64,000 bases of DNA from assembly GCF_000953855.2 (NCBI RefSeq), contig NZ_DF970238.1:17657-81656 (forward strand), written 5' to 3'. The DNA comes from Mizugakiibacter sediminis (GTDB lineage Bacteria; Pseudomonadota; Gammaproteobacteria; Xanthomonadales; Rhodanobacteraceae). Below are positions 7,647 through 15,207 of the stretch, piece after piece. The notes beneath the pieces are model-generated. The model saw only the letters and a list, made by a program, of their open reading frames with translations, was not told the origin of the DNA and searched no databases. Every line of letters starts with the position of its first letter. Within the stretch, counting starts at the first letter, position 1. Both the position numbers and the translations under genes were made by a program.

Positions 7647-9293
7647 TCATCCGAACAGCCACTTGAACAGTCGCTCGACCACGCCTGGTTGCTGCGACGG
7701 AGGTTGATAGGTGTGGCGGCCAGGGGAGACAGGGGGCGGAGTCGGCACTGAAGGTCCGGATGAGGCCCGGATCTTTTGGAGTACCTGCGCGTTCGAGGAG
7801 GGGGCTGGAGATGAAGCGCGTGGGCCTGCAGGGCTCGGTGCCGGGCCAGACACGCCCTTGATCTTGTCGAGCGTCTGCTGATTGCTCGTCGTCGCTGCGG
7901 TGAAAGCCCCTGCTGCCCTACCTGCGCCAGCCAAGCGCCATTGCGCCTCCTGCTCCGTGATCGGCGTCATCGTCCCTGCCGCGCCGACGGTGATCGACAG
8001 GTGTGAGTAGCGGAACTTCTTGTTCACGAAGGGTGGCTCCATCAACCCAACGACGCTGACCCACTTGCCAACCCAGGATGCGTCCGGCTTGGACTTCACG
8101 TGTGCCAAACCGTCCGACCAGATCGACACCTTGAAAATGCTGCCTTGCCAGGGGCCGAAGTTGACGAAGATGTAAGGCTTGCCGCCGCGTGTCTTGTCTA
8201 GCTTCACCTCGACAATGCGGCCAATGACTTCGACCTTGTCGCCAACAGCTCTGAGACAGGCCGCATAGTCGGTGGCCGAGAGCACGGGATACGCGCCCAC
8301 GTAGCCCGGTCGGGCCGCGACTGAGATCTGCCCAGCGGTGGGCCTGGGAGGCGCGATGACAATGGGAATGGTGGGAATGTTCCGGCCAGCCAGGAAGTCC
8401 GCCAATTCCGGTGCTCGCGCCATCGGCGACTTGCAGACCGCGGCGAAATTCTTGACGTGGGTTGCGAGGCTGGTGTTCCTGGCAACGAGCGCGAATGCGC
8501 TGGACCCTGCCGGATCGAGGAAGTCGTTGGTACGGAAGAGGATGGCGTCCGCCTCCGAGTTGGTCTTGCTCCAAAGCGATGCGTCCAATTGCAGAGCGCG
8601 GATGGACAGCGACAAGGCGATCAGCGAGAAGCGATCGAGCGACGCATCAAACGGATTAAGGGACTTGCGCTGCGGGTGTTGGAAGTTGACGTGTCCTAGC
8701 TCCGCGCTGCCCAGGTCCTTGATCTCGTCGACGAACATGCCGTCATAGTCGATCAGCTGTACCGAAGAGCCGTCGCGGCTCACCATCAGATTGCCGCTTT
8801 GCAGGTCGCCGTGTGCGATGCCTTCCTTCTGCAAGTAGGCGGCGAGCTTTGCCAATGCGTCCGCGAGACGGCCAAGCGCCGCTGAATTTCTGAGGTTGTC
8901 CTCTAGAAACTCGCCGAGCGTCGTTCCACTCGCCCAGGCCATCTTGACCACCGGATAGGCGGCCCCATTGACTCGGATACCCTACGGCTGAAACTGGAAG
9001 TCCAGGAAGTAGGGCGAGCGCAGACTGGCAAGCTTCTTGGAGATCGCCGCGTAGCGTCGCTCAAGACCCTTGGATTCCCGATGAAAGCAGCGGACAGCAA
9101 ACTTTCCGCGAGCCGTGCTGACCGTGTAGGTCAGAGCGAAGCCTCCGCTGATCGCCAGCGGCAGCCCAAGGCCGCTCTTGGCGAGGGTCCCGGCGCGCAG
9201 CTCAGGGTCCGCGAGCAACGTGCCGTGGGCGGAGAACGCTTGGTTGTACTGCTCAAGGGAGGGGTAAGCCAACTGCGTCCTCCCCAGCCCCAA
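7647..9293 (-). pseudogene. Ser/Thr protein kinase with C-terminal OB-like domain, interrupted by one amber codon
   Basis: One frame runs from an ATG at 9293 to a stop at 7647 (548 codons) but is broken by a single TAG at 8982-8984. The upstream piece (103 codons) encodes the N-lobe start (FALTYTVSTARGKFAVRCFH, with a candidate VAIK-like lysine or arginine). The downstream piece (434 codons from its first ATG at 8951) has the catalytic loop HGDLQSGNLMV and the DFG-like LIDYDG, then at about residues 215-335 an OB-fold-like segment (VEVIGRIVEVKL), and a Pro/Ser-rich tail. The sequence across the TAG aligns smoothly (FQFQP*GIRVNGAAYPVVKM), so one point mutation, for example GAG to TAG, explains it. 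It overlaps the phosphatase gene by 41 bp. The kinase is the third member of a VWA-phosphatase-kinase triad. Confidence 0.8.
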
Positions 9294-10008
9294 ACTTCAA
9301 GATCGCCAAAGTCGAATCGTCGACCCGCATGCGCTTCGCGTCGCGCTCTGCGACGACCAGAGAAGTGAGCTGCTCTGAGCTTCGGATGGCCAGAAGATCG
9401 GCCAACCGCCCCGGATCGTCGCTGGCCATTCGAAGTGTCCACTCCCCAAGCGCGTCGGTCATACAAAGAAGCTTGGGCTCGGGAAATGGTGCCAAGTCCA
9501 ACTCGATACGCGCAAGCGATCCGAAATCGGGCGCCTGCGTGAACTCGTTGTGCGCTCGCAAAGTGGAAAGCAGTGTCGGTCGCTCCTTAAACCTATCCGG
9601 GTGATCCAACGGCCACGCGCGGACAACTTCTACGCCCACCAAAAGCACAGCAACGGAGTCGCCGACCCCAAAGAGCGATAGGCGGTGATTGACGGCGTCG
9701 TGCTCGACGCCGAGCAAGGTGGCGAAGCAGCCGCGCTCGAAAGCGAGCTGCTGCGACCAAGTCATGGCGGCGAAGTCATGCTCAGCCTGATAGGCCGCCA
9801 CTGCGCTCTCGATCCACTCTTGGTCGAAGCGCGGATCGTCTGCAAACTTTCCAGCGAGCAAACGCGCCCAGAGCCGTGAGTCATAGGACTCACTGGCTCC
9901 GTCACTTAGCGCGAGGCGCTGCCGGTCGACGGAGAATGCGTAAGCATCCTCGTTCGTCTCTGGCCTGTCAGGCTCCTTCGCGCAGGTCCCCACGAACAGG
10001 GCCCGCAT
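9253..10008 (-). CDS. PP2C-family protein phosphatase of a TerY-P-like triad
   Basis: A 251-residue cytosolic protein with PP2C metal-site motifs: NEDAYAF at residues 19-25, LSDGASE at 34-40, GVGDSVAVLLV in the middle and DDSTLAILKF near the C terminus. It should remove phosphate from Ser/Thr residues using two bound metal ions. It is 9 bp downstream of the VWA gene and its 3' end overlaps the kinase gene, so the three are probably co-translated. In VWA-phosphatase-kinase triads of this type (described around TerY), the phosphatase and kinase are thought to set the phosphorylation state of the VWA protein or a partner. Confidence 0.85.
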   Translation of the reverse strand: MRALFVGTCAKEPDRPETNEDAYAFSVDRQRLALSDGASESYDSRLWARLLAGKFADDPRFDQEWIESAVAAYQAEHDFAAMTWSQQLAFERGCFATLLGVEHDAVNHRLSLFGVGDSVAVLLVGVEVVRAWPLDHPDRFKERPTLLSTLRAHNEFTQAPDFGSLARIELDLAPFPEPKLLCMTDALGEWTLRMASDDPGRLADLLAIRSSEQLTSLVVAERDAKRMRVDDSTLAILKFGAGEDAVGLPLP

Positions 10009-10017
10009 GGCGTCTGG

Positions 10018-10851
10018 TCAGCGAAGCTGGGACGCGCGCGTGCCAATGTCGAAGAAGTCGACGATCTCGCCGGCCTCAGCATTGAACATGTAGCCTCGCG
10101 ACTCCGGACTCACCGCGTAGCCCTTGTCCTTCGCAAACGCGGCGACGTGTGGAGGCAGCACGCTCGACATCCGAAACAGCATCTTTGCGTAGCTGTCGGG
10201 CAGCCCGGACTCAGAACTCGGGAACTTGATGGTGTCAGAGCCAAGCGCGCTGACATGAATGTTCATCACGACCACCGAGCCGTCATTGGTCCGAAGTTGT
10301 CCCAAGTTTGCGGCGATCTCCTCGGGGTCTCCGTCGCCGGATTCGCCGTCGGTGACGTGCAGAATAGTTGGCGGATAGCTCTCGGGGTGGGCGTCGCACC
10401 AAGCCGCCAGTTCTTCAGCTGCCTTAGTGAGAGCCGCGCGCATGGGCGTTCCTCCGTCGGCGCGAGGCTCAAACCAGACCGGAAACTTCACCGATGTCTC
10501 AACGATGCCGCCCGCTCCATCGTCCATCTTCTTCTTGCGATCCTCCACGCGAGTCGGGTTCTGCTCGATCGCCGACACGGGGTTGAGCACGCGCGCCCCG
10601 AGCGCTCCGGAAAAGCCGTTGTCGACACCGCGCCCGCCGTAGCCGATCACGCCGACCTCAAAGTAATCGCGAACGCCCTCCGCCTTCGTGCAGCGGCCAA
10701 TAAGGTTCATGATGGTACGGTTCAGCGCGTCGGAGACGAATTCCGCCTTGCTCTTGCCGATAGCCATGCGATCCGACATCGAGCCCGACTGGTCCACGAC
10801 GAAGAGGAACGCGGTGGGGTTGTTGCGGCTGATCTGAGCCTCATGCGACAT
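10018..10851 (-). CDS. TerY-like von Willebrand factor A domain protein
   Basis: A 277-residue VWA protein. The metal-ion-dependent adhesion site DQSGSM is at residues 20-25, preceded by the hydrophobic strand AFLFVV; ADGGTPM supplies the Thr of the site, and LHVTDGESGDGDPEEI carries the later Asp. Unlike typical 210-residue TerY it has a C-terminal extension of about 45 residues (AAFAKDKGYAVSPESRGY and onward). It is the first gene of the triad. The sequence upstream is cut by an IS element 87 bp before the start codon, so its original promoter may have been displaced. Confidence 0.85.
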   Translation of the reverse strand: MSHEAQISRNNPTAFLFVVDQSGSMSDRMAIGKSKAEFVSDALNRTIMNLIGRCTKAEGVRDYFEVGVIGYGGRGVDNGFSGALGARVLNPVSAIEQNPTRVEDRKKKMDDGAGGIVETSVKFPVWFEPRADGGTPMRAALTKAAEELAAWCDAHPESYPPTILHVTDGESGDGDPEEIAANLGQLRTNDGSVVVMNIHVSALGSDTIKFPSSESGLPDSYAKMLFRMSSVLPPHVAAFAKDKGYAVSPESRGYMFNAEAGEIVDFFDIGTRASQLR

Positions 10852-10977
10852 GAAGGTGCCCTCTCTTGTTCAAGAATTCGACAGCATCTTGCGGGTTACT
10901 GCTCCCGCGAGCAAGAATACTCACGGAACCATCGACGTCCCCCCGCTTTGAGTAGCGGGACGGTTTAGAGTCCGGGG

Positions 10978-11802
10978 TCACTGTAACTGCTTCGCGTAGG
11001 CGGCGGGCGTCAGCCCGCCTAATGCCTTCTTCGGACGCTCCTCGTTGTATTCCCGCCGCCAGCGCTCGATCTCGGCGCGTGCGTGCAGGAGGCTGGGGAA
11101 CCAGTGCTCGTTGAGGCACTCGTCGCGCAGGCGGCCGTTGAACGATTCGATGTACGCGTTCTGGTTCGGCTTGCCCGGCTCGATCAATCGCAGCTGCACG
11201 CCACGCTCATGTGCCCAGGTGACCATCGCCTTGCCACAGAACTCCTTGCCGTTGTCACTGCGAATCACCTTGGGTAGGCCACGGCTGAGCGCGAGGCGAT
11301 CCATCACCCGCGTCACGCCGATGCCGGAGATCGCCCGCTCAACCTCGATGACGACCGCCTCGTGGGTGGCGTCATCGACGACCGTCAGGCACTTCAGGAC
11401 GCGGCCTTCGGCTGTGCGATCGAACACGAAGTCCATCGACCAGACCTCGTTCGCTGCCGTCGGGCGAGCCAGCGGCTGGCGTTCGGCCAGAGGCACCTTT
11501 TTGCGCTTGCGACGGCGCACCTGCAGCCGGGCTTCCTGATACAGCCGCTCCACGCGCTTGTAGTTCACCGGCAGCCCGGCCTGTTTCAGCTTCAGATGGA
11601 TCATCCCGACGCCGTAGCGCTTGTGCCGCTGCGCCAGGGCCACGATCCGTTGTCGGAGCTCCACGTTGCGATCCGGGCACGGCGCATAGCGATATGCACT
11701 CGCACTCATGCAAGCAACGGCCAGCGAGCGCCGCTCGCTCAGTCCCTGGTCGATCATCTGCCGCACCAGCTCGCGTCGAGCCGGTGCGCTCACCACTTTT
11801 TT
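10978..11802 (-). CDS. IS3-family transposase OrfB (DDE integrase core)
   Basis: Read from the frameshift site, about 274 residues carry the rve/DDE core: D in [10 protein letters not shown] in [10 protein letters not shown] and E in [15 protein letters not shown], with the HTH_21 segment ([20 protein letters not shown]) before it. The 5' part of the longer open frame up to 11976 overlaps OrfA out of frame and is not part of OrfB. The product is made as OrfAB and catalyses excision and circularisation of the element and its insertion. Confidence 0.88.
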   Translation of the reverse strand, partial: KKVVSAPARRELVRQMIDQGLSERRSLAVACMSASAYRYAPCPDRNVELRQRIVALAQRHKRYGVGMIHLKLKQAGLPVNYKRVERLYQEARLQVRRRKRKKVPLAERQPLARPTAANEVWSMDFVFDRTAEGRVLKCLTVVDDATHEAVVIEVERAISGIGVTRVMDRLALSRGLPKVIRSDNGKEFCGKAMVTWAHERGVQLRLIEPGKPNQNAYIESFNGRLRDECLNEHWFPSLLHARAEIERWRREYNEERPKKALGGLTPAAYAKQLQ

Positions 11803-12059
11803 CGCAGCGCGTCCTTGATCACCTCGTTCTCGAGGACCTGCTCGGCCAGCAGCTTCTTCAGCCGGGCGTTCTCCGTCTCCAGCTCCTTCAAGCGACGCGC
11901 CTCCGACACGCTCATGCCGCCGAACTTGCTGCGCCACAGGTAGTAGGAGGCCTCGCTGAAGCCGTGCTTGCGGCAAAGGTCCTTCACCGCCAGGCCGGCT
12001 TCCGCCTCACGCAGGAAGCCGATGATCTGCTCTTCGGAAAAGCGCTTCTTCACGTCCAA
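11790..12059 (-). CDS. IS3-family transposase OrfA
   Basis: An 89-residue protein with an HTH of the IS3 OrfA type ([20 protein letters not shown], then [20 protein letters not shown]) and a C-terminal leucine zipper-like helix ([20 protein letters not shown]). It binds the IS ends. Its last codons read through AAAAAAG, a classic -1 slippery heptamer, into the OrfB frame, which would give the full OrfAB transposase. Confidence 0.9.
   Translation of the reverse strand: MDVKKRFSEEQIIGFLREAEAGLAVKDLCRKHGFSEASYYLWRSKFGGMSVSEARRLKELETENARLKKLLAEQVLENEVIKDALRKKW
11796..11802 (-). promoter_or_regulatory. Programmed -1 frameshift heptamer AAAAAAG (OrfA to OrfAB)
   Basis: OrfA reads CGA AAA AAG TGG TGA. 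Slipping back one base gives GCG AAA AAA GTG GTG AGC, which enters the OrfB frame at [12 protein letters not shown]. This is the standard way IS3 elements make OrfAB. Confidence 0.8.
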
Positions 12060-12119
12060 TCTCCTTCGGATGGGGGATTGGACTCCAAACCACAGTGCTA
12101 CTCAAAAGCGGGGGGACGT

Positions 12120-12232
12120 CGCACCACCGCGTGGCACATGCAGATCTGCGCCGAACCCCGCGTGGTGTCGCGGAACCCGGAAATGAAAACGCCCAACCGA
12201 TAGAGGTTGGGCGTTGAATGGTGGTGGTGCTG
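12120..12232. repeat. Island repeat, copy 3 (5' truncated)
   Basis: From CACCACCGCGTGGCACA to GGTGGTGGTG this matches the last 110 bp of copies 1 and 2, including the hairpin. Its left part is missing where the IS3 element is inserted. It marks the left border of the type I restriction-modification module. Confidence 0.8.
12184..12215 (-). terminator. Terminator hairpin in repeat copy 3
   Basis: The same AACGCCCAACC / GGTTGGGCGTT stem as in the other copies, followed on the minus strand by TTTTCATTTC. No minus-strand gene lies directly upstream of it now, which supports the idea that it is carried along with the repeat. Confidence 0.6.
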
Positions 12233-12413
12233 AGGCGACGCCACGCGGCCTATCACGGCTGCAATGAGTTCCGATGAGCACCGTTCAGCGATGATTCTAC
12301 GCTGATCACCGTCCTTTCGCACTCCTGTGTCGTATCCGGCCGTCTTTTGCGGACGCCGGTTCAATCCCCAAACACGGAATCGAACTCAAGTCCTGAGCGT
12401 GGCTACGCTCGTG
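12233..12413. other. Gap between repeat copy 3 and the regulator promoter
   Basis: I see no gene here. The sequence is less GC-rich than its surroundings and contains no obvious repeat or RNA gene; a short GGTTCAATCCCC resembles a tRNA T-loop but has no matching stem. Confidence 0.4.
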
Positions 12414-12458
12414 TTGTTGTAGTCCAAGTTGTGGCGCATAATGTCATCAATTTGATGA
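12414..12458 (+). promoter_or_regulatory. Candidate sigma-70 promoter with overlapping palindromic operator
   Basis: TTGTTG (12414-12419), a 17-bp spacer and CATAAT (12437-12442) form a plausible -35/-10 pair reading toward the WYL regulator. Directly after the -10 box, TCATCAA-T-TTGATGA (12444-12458) is a perfect 7-bp inverted repeat that would cover the start site. WYL regulators of BrxR/CapW type repress their own operons by binding such palindromes, so autoregulation of the whole restriction operon is likely. Confidence 0.6.
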
Positions 12459-12517
12459 TGTGAGCTGCCTAGCAATGGACAAACATAAAACCAGTCGCAG
12501 TCTTTCGGTCGTCCGCC

Positions 12518-13447
12518 GTGGATGAGGAACCTTCAGTGACTCAACCCCAGCGCGTCGAGAGCTTGAGCCACGCCCAGCGCGAGCGGCTGGCCTACATCGA
12601 CTTCCGGCTCTACTTCTTCGGTGAGATCGGTCGCCCAGATCTGATTGAGCGCTTCGGCGTGGCGCCGGCAGGGGCGACGCGCGACTTGGCGCTGTACCGG
12701 GAAATCGCGCCGCAGAACATCACCTTTGACGGTAGCCACAAGATCTACCGGATCGGGCAGGCGTTCTCCCCGCTGTTCAACCACGCCCCGCAGCGCGTGC
12801 TGTCGGCGCTGGCGCTGGGCTTCGGCGATGGTGTGAACGGCCCGAATCAGTCCTTGCAGCCGCTGCTGCCGTGCGAGTCGCCCACCGCCCTGAGCAACCC
12901 CAGGATGGATGTGCTGGCTCCGGTCTGCCGGGCGATCCACGCCAAGCGCCCCGTCGCCATTCGCTACCACTCGATGAGCAGCGGTGAATCCGAGCGCGTC
13001 ATCGTTCCGTTCGCACTGGTTGATACCGGCCTGCGCTGGCATGTCCGGGCCTTTGATCGCAAGAGCGGAGAGTTTCGGGACTTCGTCGTCACCCGTATCG
13101 AAGCGCCGACGCTGCTCGACGAGGAGCCACAGGCCTTTGAGCGACCGGAAAACGACATCCAGTGGACGCGCATCGTCGAGCTGGAGTTGGTGCCGCACCC
13201 GCGCCTTGAACACCCCGAGATCATCAGGATGGACTACGGGATGACCGACGGCTCGATCCGGATGCGCGTTCGCGCCGCCGTCGCGGGCTACATGCTGCTG
13301 CGCTGGAGCGTGGACTGCTCGCCCGACCACCGCCTCAAGGAAGAACAGTACCGCCTATGGCTCAGCGATCCGCTGGCGCTGTACGGCGTTGAGAACGCAA
13401 AGCTCGCGCCGGGGTATCAAGCTCCGAGCAGCCCCAAGAAACGATAG
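12518..13447 (+). CDS. WYL-domain transcriptional regulator (BrxR/CapW-like)
   Basis: A 309-residue protein with an N-terminal winged helix (about residues 17-75: RLAYIDFRLYFFGEIGRPDL then IERFGVAPAGATRDL), a central WYL-like SH3-barrel fold (about 135-215: PVAIRYHSMSSGESERVIVP, WHVRAFDRKSGEFRDFV) and a C-terminal WCX-like extension. The start is probably the GTG at 12518; another GTG six codons later is possible. Related regulators sit at the head of BREX, CBASS and restriction islands and bind a palindrome near their own promoter; one is visible at 12444-12458. It precedes the DUF262 gene by 15 bp and should control the operon downstream. Confidence 0.85.
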   Translation: MDEEPSVTQPQRVESLSHAQRERLAYIDFRLYFFGEIGRPDLIERFGVAPAGATRDLALYREIAPQNITFDGSHKIYRIGQAFSPLFNHAPQRVLSALALGFGDGVNGPNQSLQPLLPCESPTALSNPRMDVLAPVCRAIHAKRPVAIRYHSMSSGESERVIVPFALVDTGLRWHVRAFDRKSGEFRDFVVTRIEAPTLLDEEPQAFERPENDIQWTRIVELELVPHPRLEHPEIIRMDYGMTDGSIRMRVRAAVAGYMLLRWSVDCSPDHRLKEEQYRLWLSDPLALYGVENAKLAPGYQAPSSPKKR

Positions 13448-13462
13448 GAAAGAACAAGCGCA

Positions 13463-15196
13463 ATGGCCAAGACACTTGAAGCCCACGACAAGCTGATCCG
13501 GGAGATCTTCGAAGGCAGCTACCAGTTCGAGATTCCGGACTACCAGCGCCCCTACGCCTGGACAACCGAGCAAGCGGGAGAGTTGTTTGATGATCTGGTC
13601 TCCGCTATGCAGGATGCCCGAGCCAACGGGGCCACAAGCCAATACTTCTTGGGCAGCATCGTTCTTATCAAGAACGACCGCGACCCCAAGGCGATGGTCG
13701 TTGACGGCCAGCAGCGACTGACCACGCTCACGATCCTGTTTGCGGCCCTGCGCGCAGCGTGGGAGGCGGCCAACTACCCACCAGGCGTCAAAAGCGTGAC
13801 CCCTTTCCTCTACGAAGAGGGGGACGAGATGCTGGGCAAGGCCACCGGCTACCGATTCACCGCCCGCGAGGAAGATGCGACGTTCTTCCGTCAGTATATC
13901 CAGGAGCCGGGTGGCATCGCACAGTTGGTCGCCAGTACGGACAAGCTGAAAGACAGCCGTCTGCGTTACCGCGAAAACGCCACGCTGCTGCTCGAAAAGG
14001 CCAAGGCCCTGTCGCCTGACGACTTGAATGCCCTGTGGAAATTCCTCGCGAACGACTGCTCCCTGGTCGTCATTTCCACACCCGACCTCGAAGCGGCCTA
14101 CCGCATCTTCTCGGTACTGAACAATCGTGGGCTCGATCTGGCACCCATCGACATCATTAAGGCGGAAGTGCTCGGTTCGATCCGTCGCATCGGCGGGGAG
14201 GACAAGGCGCGCGCCTATTCGAAGAAGTGGAGCGAGATCGAAAGCCAGCTTGGCCGCGACGCTTTCGGCGACCTGTTCGGCCATATCCGCACCATCTACG
14301 CCAAGCAGAAGCAGCGGGCCACGCTGGTCAAGGAGTTCCAGGAGCACGTCACCGAGTACAAGGCCCCCATCGACCTCGTCGACAAGGTCATCAAACCCTA
14401 TGCCGAAGTGTGGGACTTCGTGCGCGATGCCGACTTTGAAGCCACCGAGCACGCCGAGACCATCAATGACTACCTGTCCTGGCTCAACCGCGTGGACTTC
14501 AAGGACTGGGTGCCCCCGGCACTGGTCTATTTCAAGCGCTTCCGGCAGCAGCCCAAATTGCTCGCCGAGTTTTTCAAGTCACTGGAACGCCTGACCTATT
14601 TCCTGCTGGTCACCAAGGTGGGTATCAACGAGCGCATCGAAACCTACGCTGCGCTGACCAAGGAAATCGAGCCGGAGACCTTCAAGGGGGATCTGGCCGC
14701 GCTCACCACGCTGACACTGACTGACGCGCAAAAGCGCAAGTTCGTCGCGGCACTCGATGGCGACGTTTACGACGATCTGCCCAAGGCACGGATGGCGCTG
14801 GTCTTGCGCCTTGAATCCTTGGTGCGCGCCCCCGGCGTGCAGCTCCAAGATGCCGTGTCTCTGGAGCACGTTCTGCCGCAAACCCCGCCCGACGGTTCGG
14901 ACTGGATCAAGTGGTTCCCGGATGAAGACGAGCGCAATGGCTGGACGCACCGTTTGGCCAATCTGGTTCCGCTGGATAGGAAGAAGAACTCGTCTGCCAG
15001 CAACTACGACTTTGCCAAGAAGAAAGACGCCTACTTCAGAGGTAAGGGCACTGCATCACCATTCGTGCTGACGCAGGAAGTCAGATCGGAAAAAGAATGG
15101 ACGCCCACGCTCCTGGCCGAGCGCCAGAAACGCCTTGTAGGCGTCCTCAAAGACCATTGGAATCTCGCCGTCTCCACAGGCACGGCGGCGAGCTGA
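13463..15196 (+). CDS. DUF262/DUF1524 nuclease (GmrSD/BrxU/SspE-like)
   Basis: A 577-residue protein. The N-terminal DUF262 domain shows IPDYQRPYAW at residues 24-33 and DGQQRLT at 81-87, the ParB-like nucleotide-binding motif of GmrS. The C-terminal DUF1524 domain has LEHVLPQ around H469 and NLVPLDRKKNSSASN downstream, the His-Me finger (HNH-like) nuclease site. Proteins with both domains restrict modified or modification-sensed phage DNA (GmrSD, BrxU, SspE). Its place between the regulator and hsdM suggests either a companion type IV activity or an accessory part of this type I system. It ends 11 bp before hsdM. Confidence 0.85.
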   Translation: MAKTLEAHDKLIREIFEGSYQFEIPDYQRPYAWTTEQAGELFDDLVSAMQDARANGATSQYFLGSIVLIKNDRDPKAMVVDGQQRLTTLTILFAALRAAWEAANYPPGVKSVTPFLYEEGDEMLGKATGYRFTAREEDATFFRQYIQEPGGIAQLVASTDKLKDSRLRYRENATLLLEKAKALSPDDLNALWKFLANDCSLVVISTPDLEAAYRIFSVLNNRGLDLAPIDIIKAEVLGSIRRIGGEDKARAYSKKWSEIESQLGRDAFGDLFGHIRTIYAKQKQRATLVKEFQEHVTEYKAPIDLVDKVIKPYAEVWDFVRDADFEATEHAETINDYLSWLNRVDFKDWVPPALVYFKRFRQQPKLLAEFFKSLERLTYFLLVTKVGINERIETYAALTKEIEPETFKGDLAALTTLTLTDAQKRKFVAALDGDVYDDLPKARMALVLRLESLVRAPGVQLQDAVSLEHVLPQTPPDGSDWIKWFPDEDERNGWTHRLANLVPLDRKKNSSASNYDFAKKKDAYFRGKGTASPFVLTQEVRSEKEWTPTLLAERQKRLVGVLKDHWNLAVSTGTAAS

Positions 15197-15207
15197 GGAA
15201 CGTATCG

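Larger units (their letters stand above)
10939..12115 (-). mobile_element. IS3-family insertion sequence, 1177 bp, with 4-bp target duplication
   Basis: Terminal inverted repeats begin CCCCCCGCTTT-GAGTAGC at the left and read CCCCCCGCTTTTGAGTAGC from the right on the complementary strand. They are imperfect further inside (GGTTTAGAGTCC against GGTTTGGAGTCC). The direct repeat ACGT flanks both ends (10935-10938 and 12116-12119). Inside are two overlapping minus-strand frames of an IS3-type transposase. The element lies between the VWA gene and the truncated third island repeat, so it may have removed or displaced the 5' part of that repeat and the triad's promoter. Both frames look intact. Confidence 0.9.

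Noticed and set aside
10841-11119. Minus-strand ORF spanning the IS left end
   Set aside because: It crosses the IS boundary and is Arg-rich out-of-frame sequence of the transposase gene.
12341-12365. tRNA T-loop-like GGTTCAATCCCC
   Set aside because: The flanking bases do not form a T-stem and no cloverleaf fits.
15097-15207. Upstream extension of hsdM
   Set aside because: It overlaps the DUF1524 gene end out of frame; the ATG at 15208 has a good ribosome-binding site and begins family similarity.
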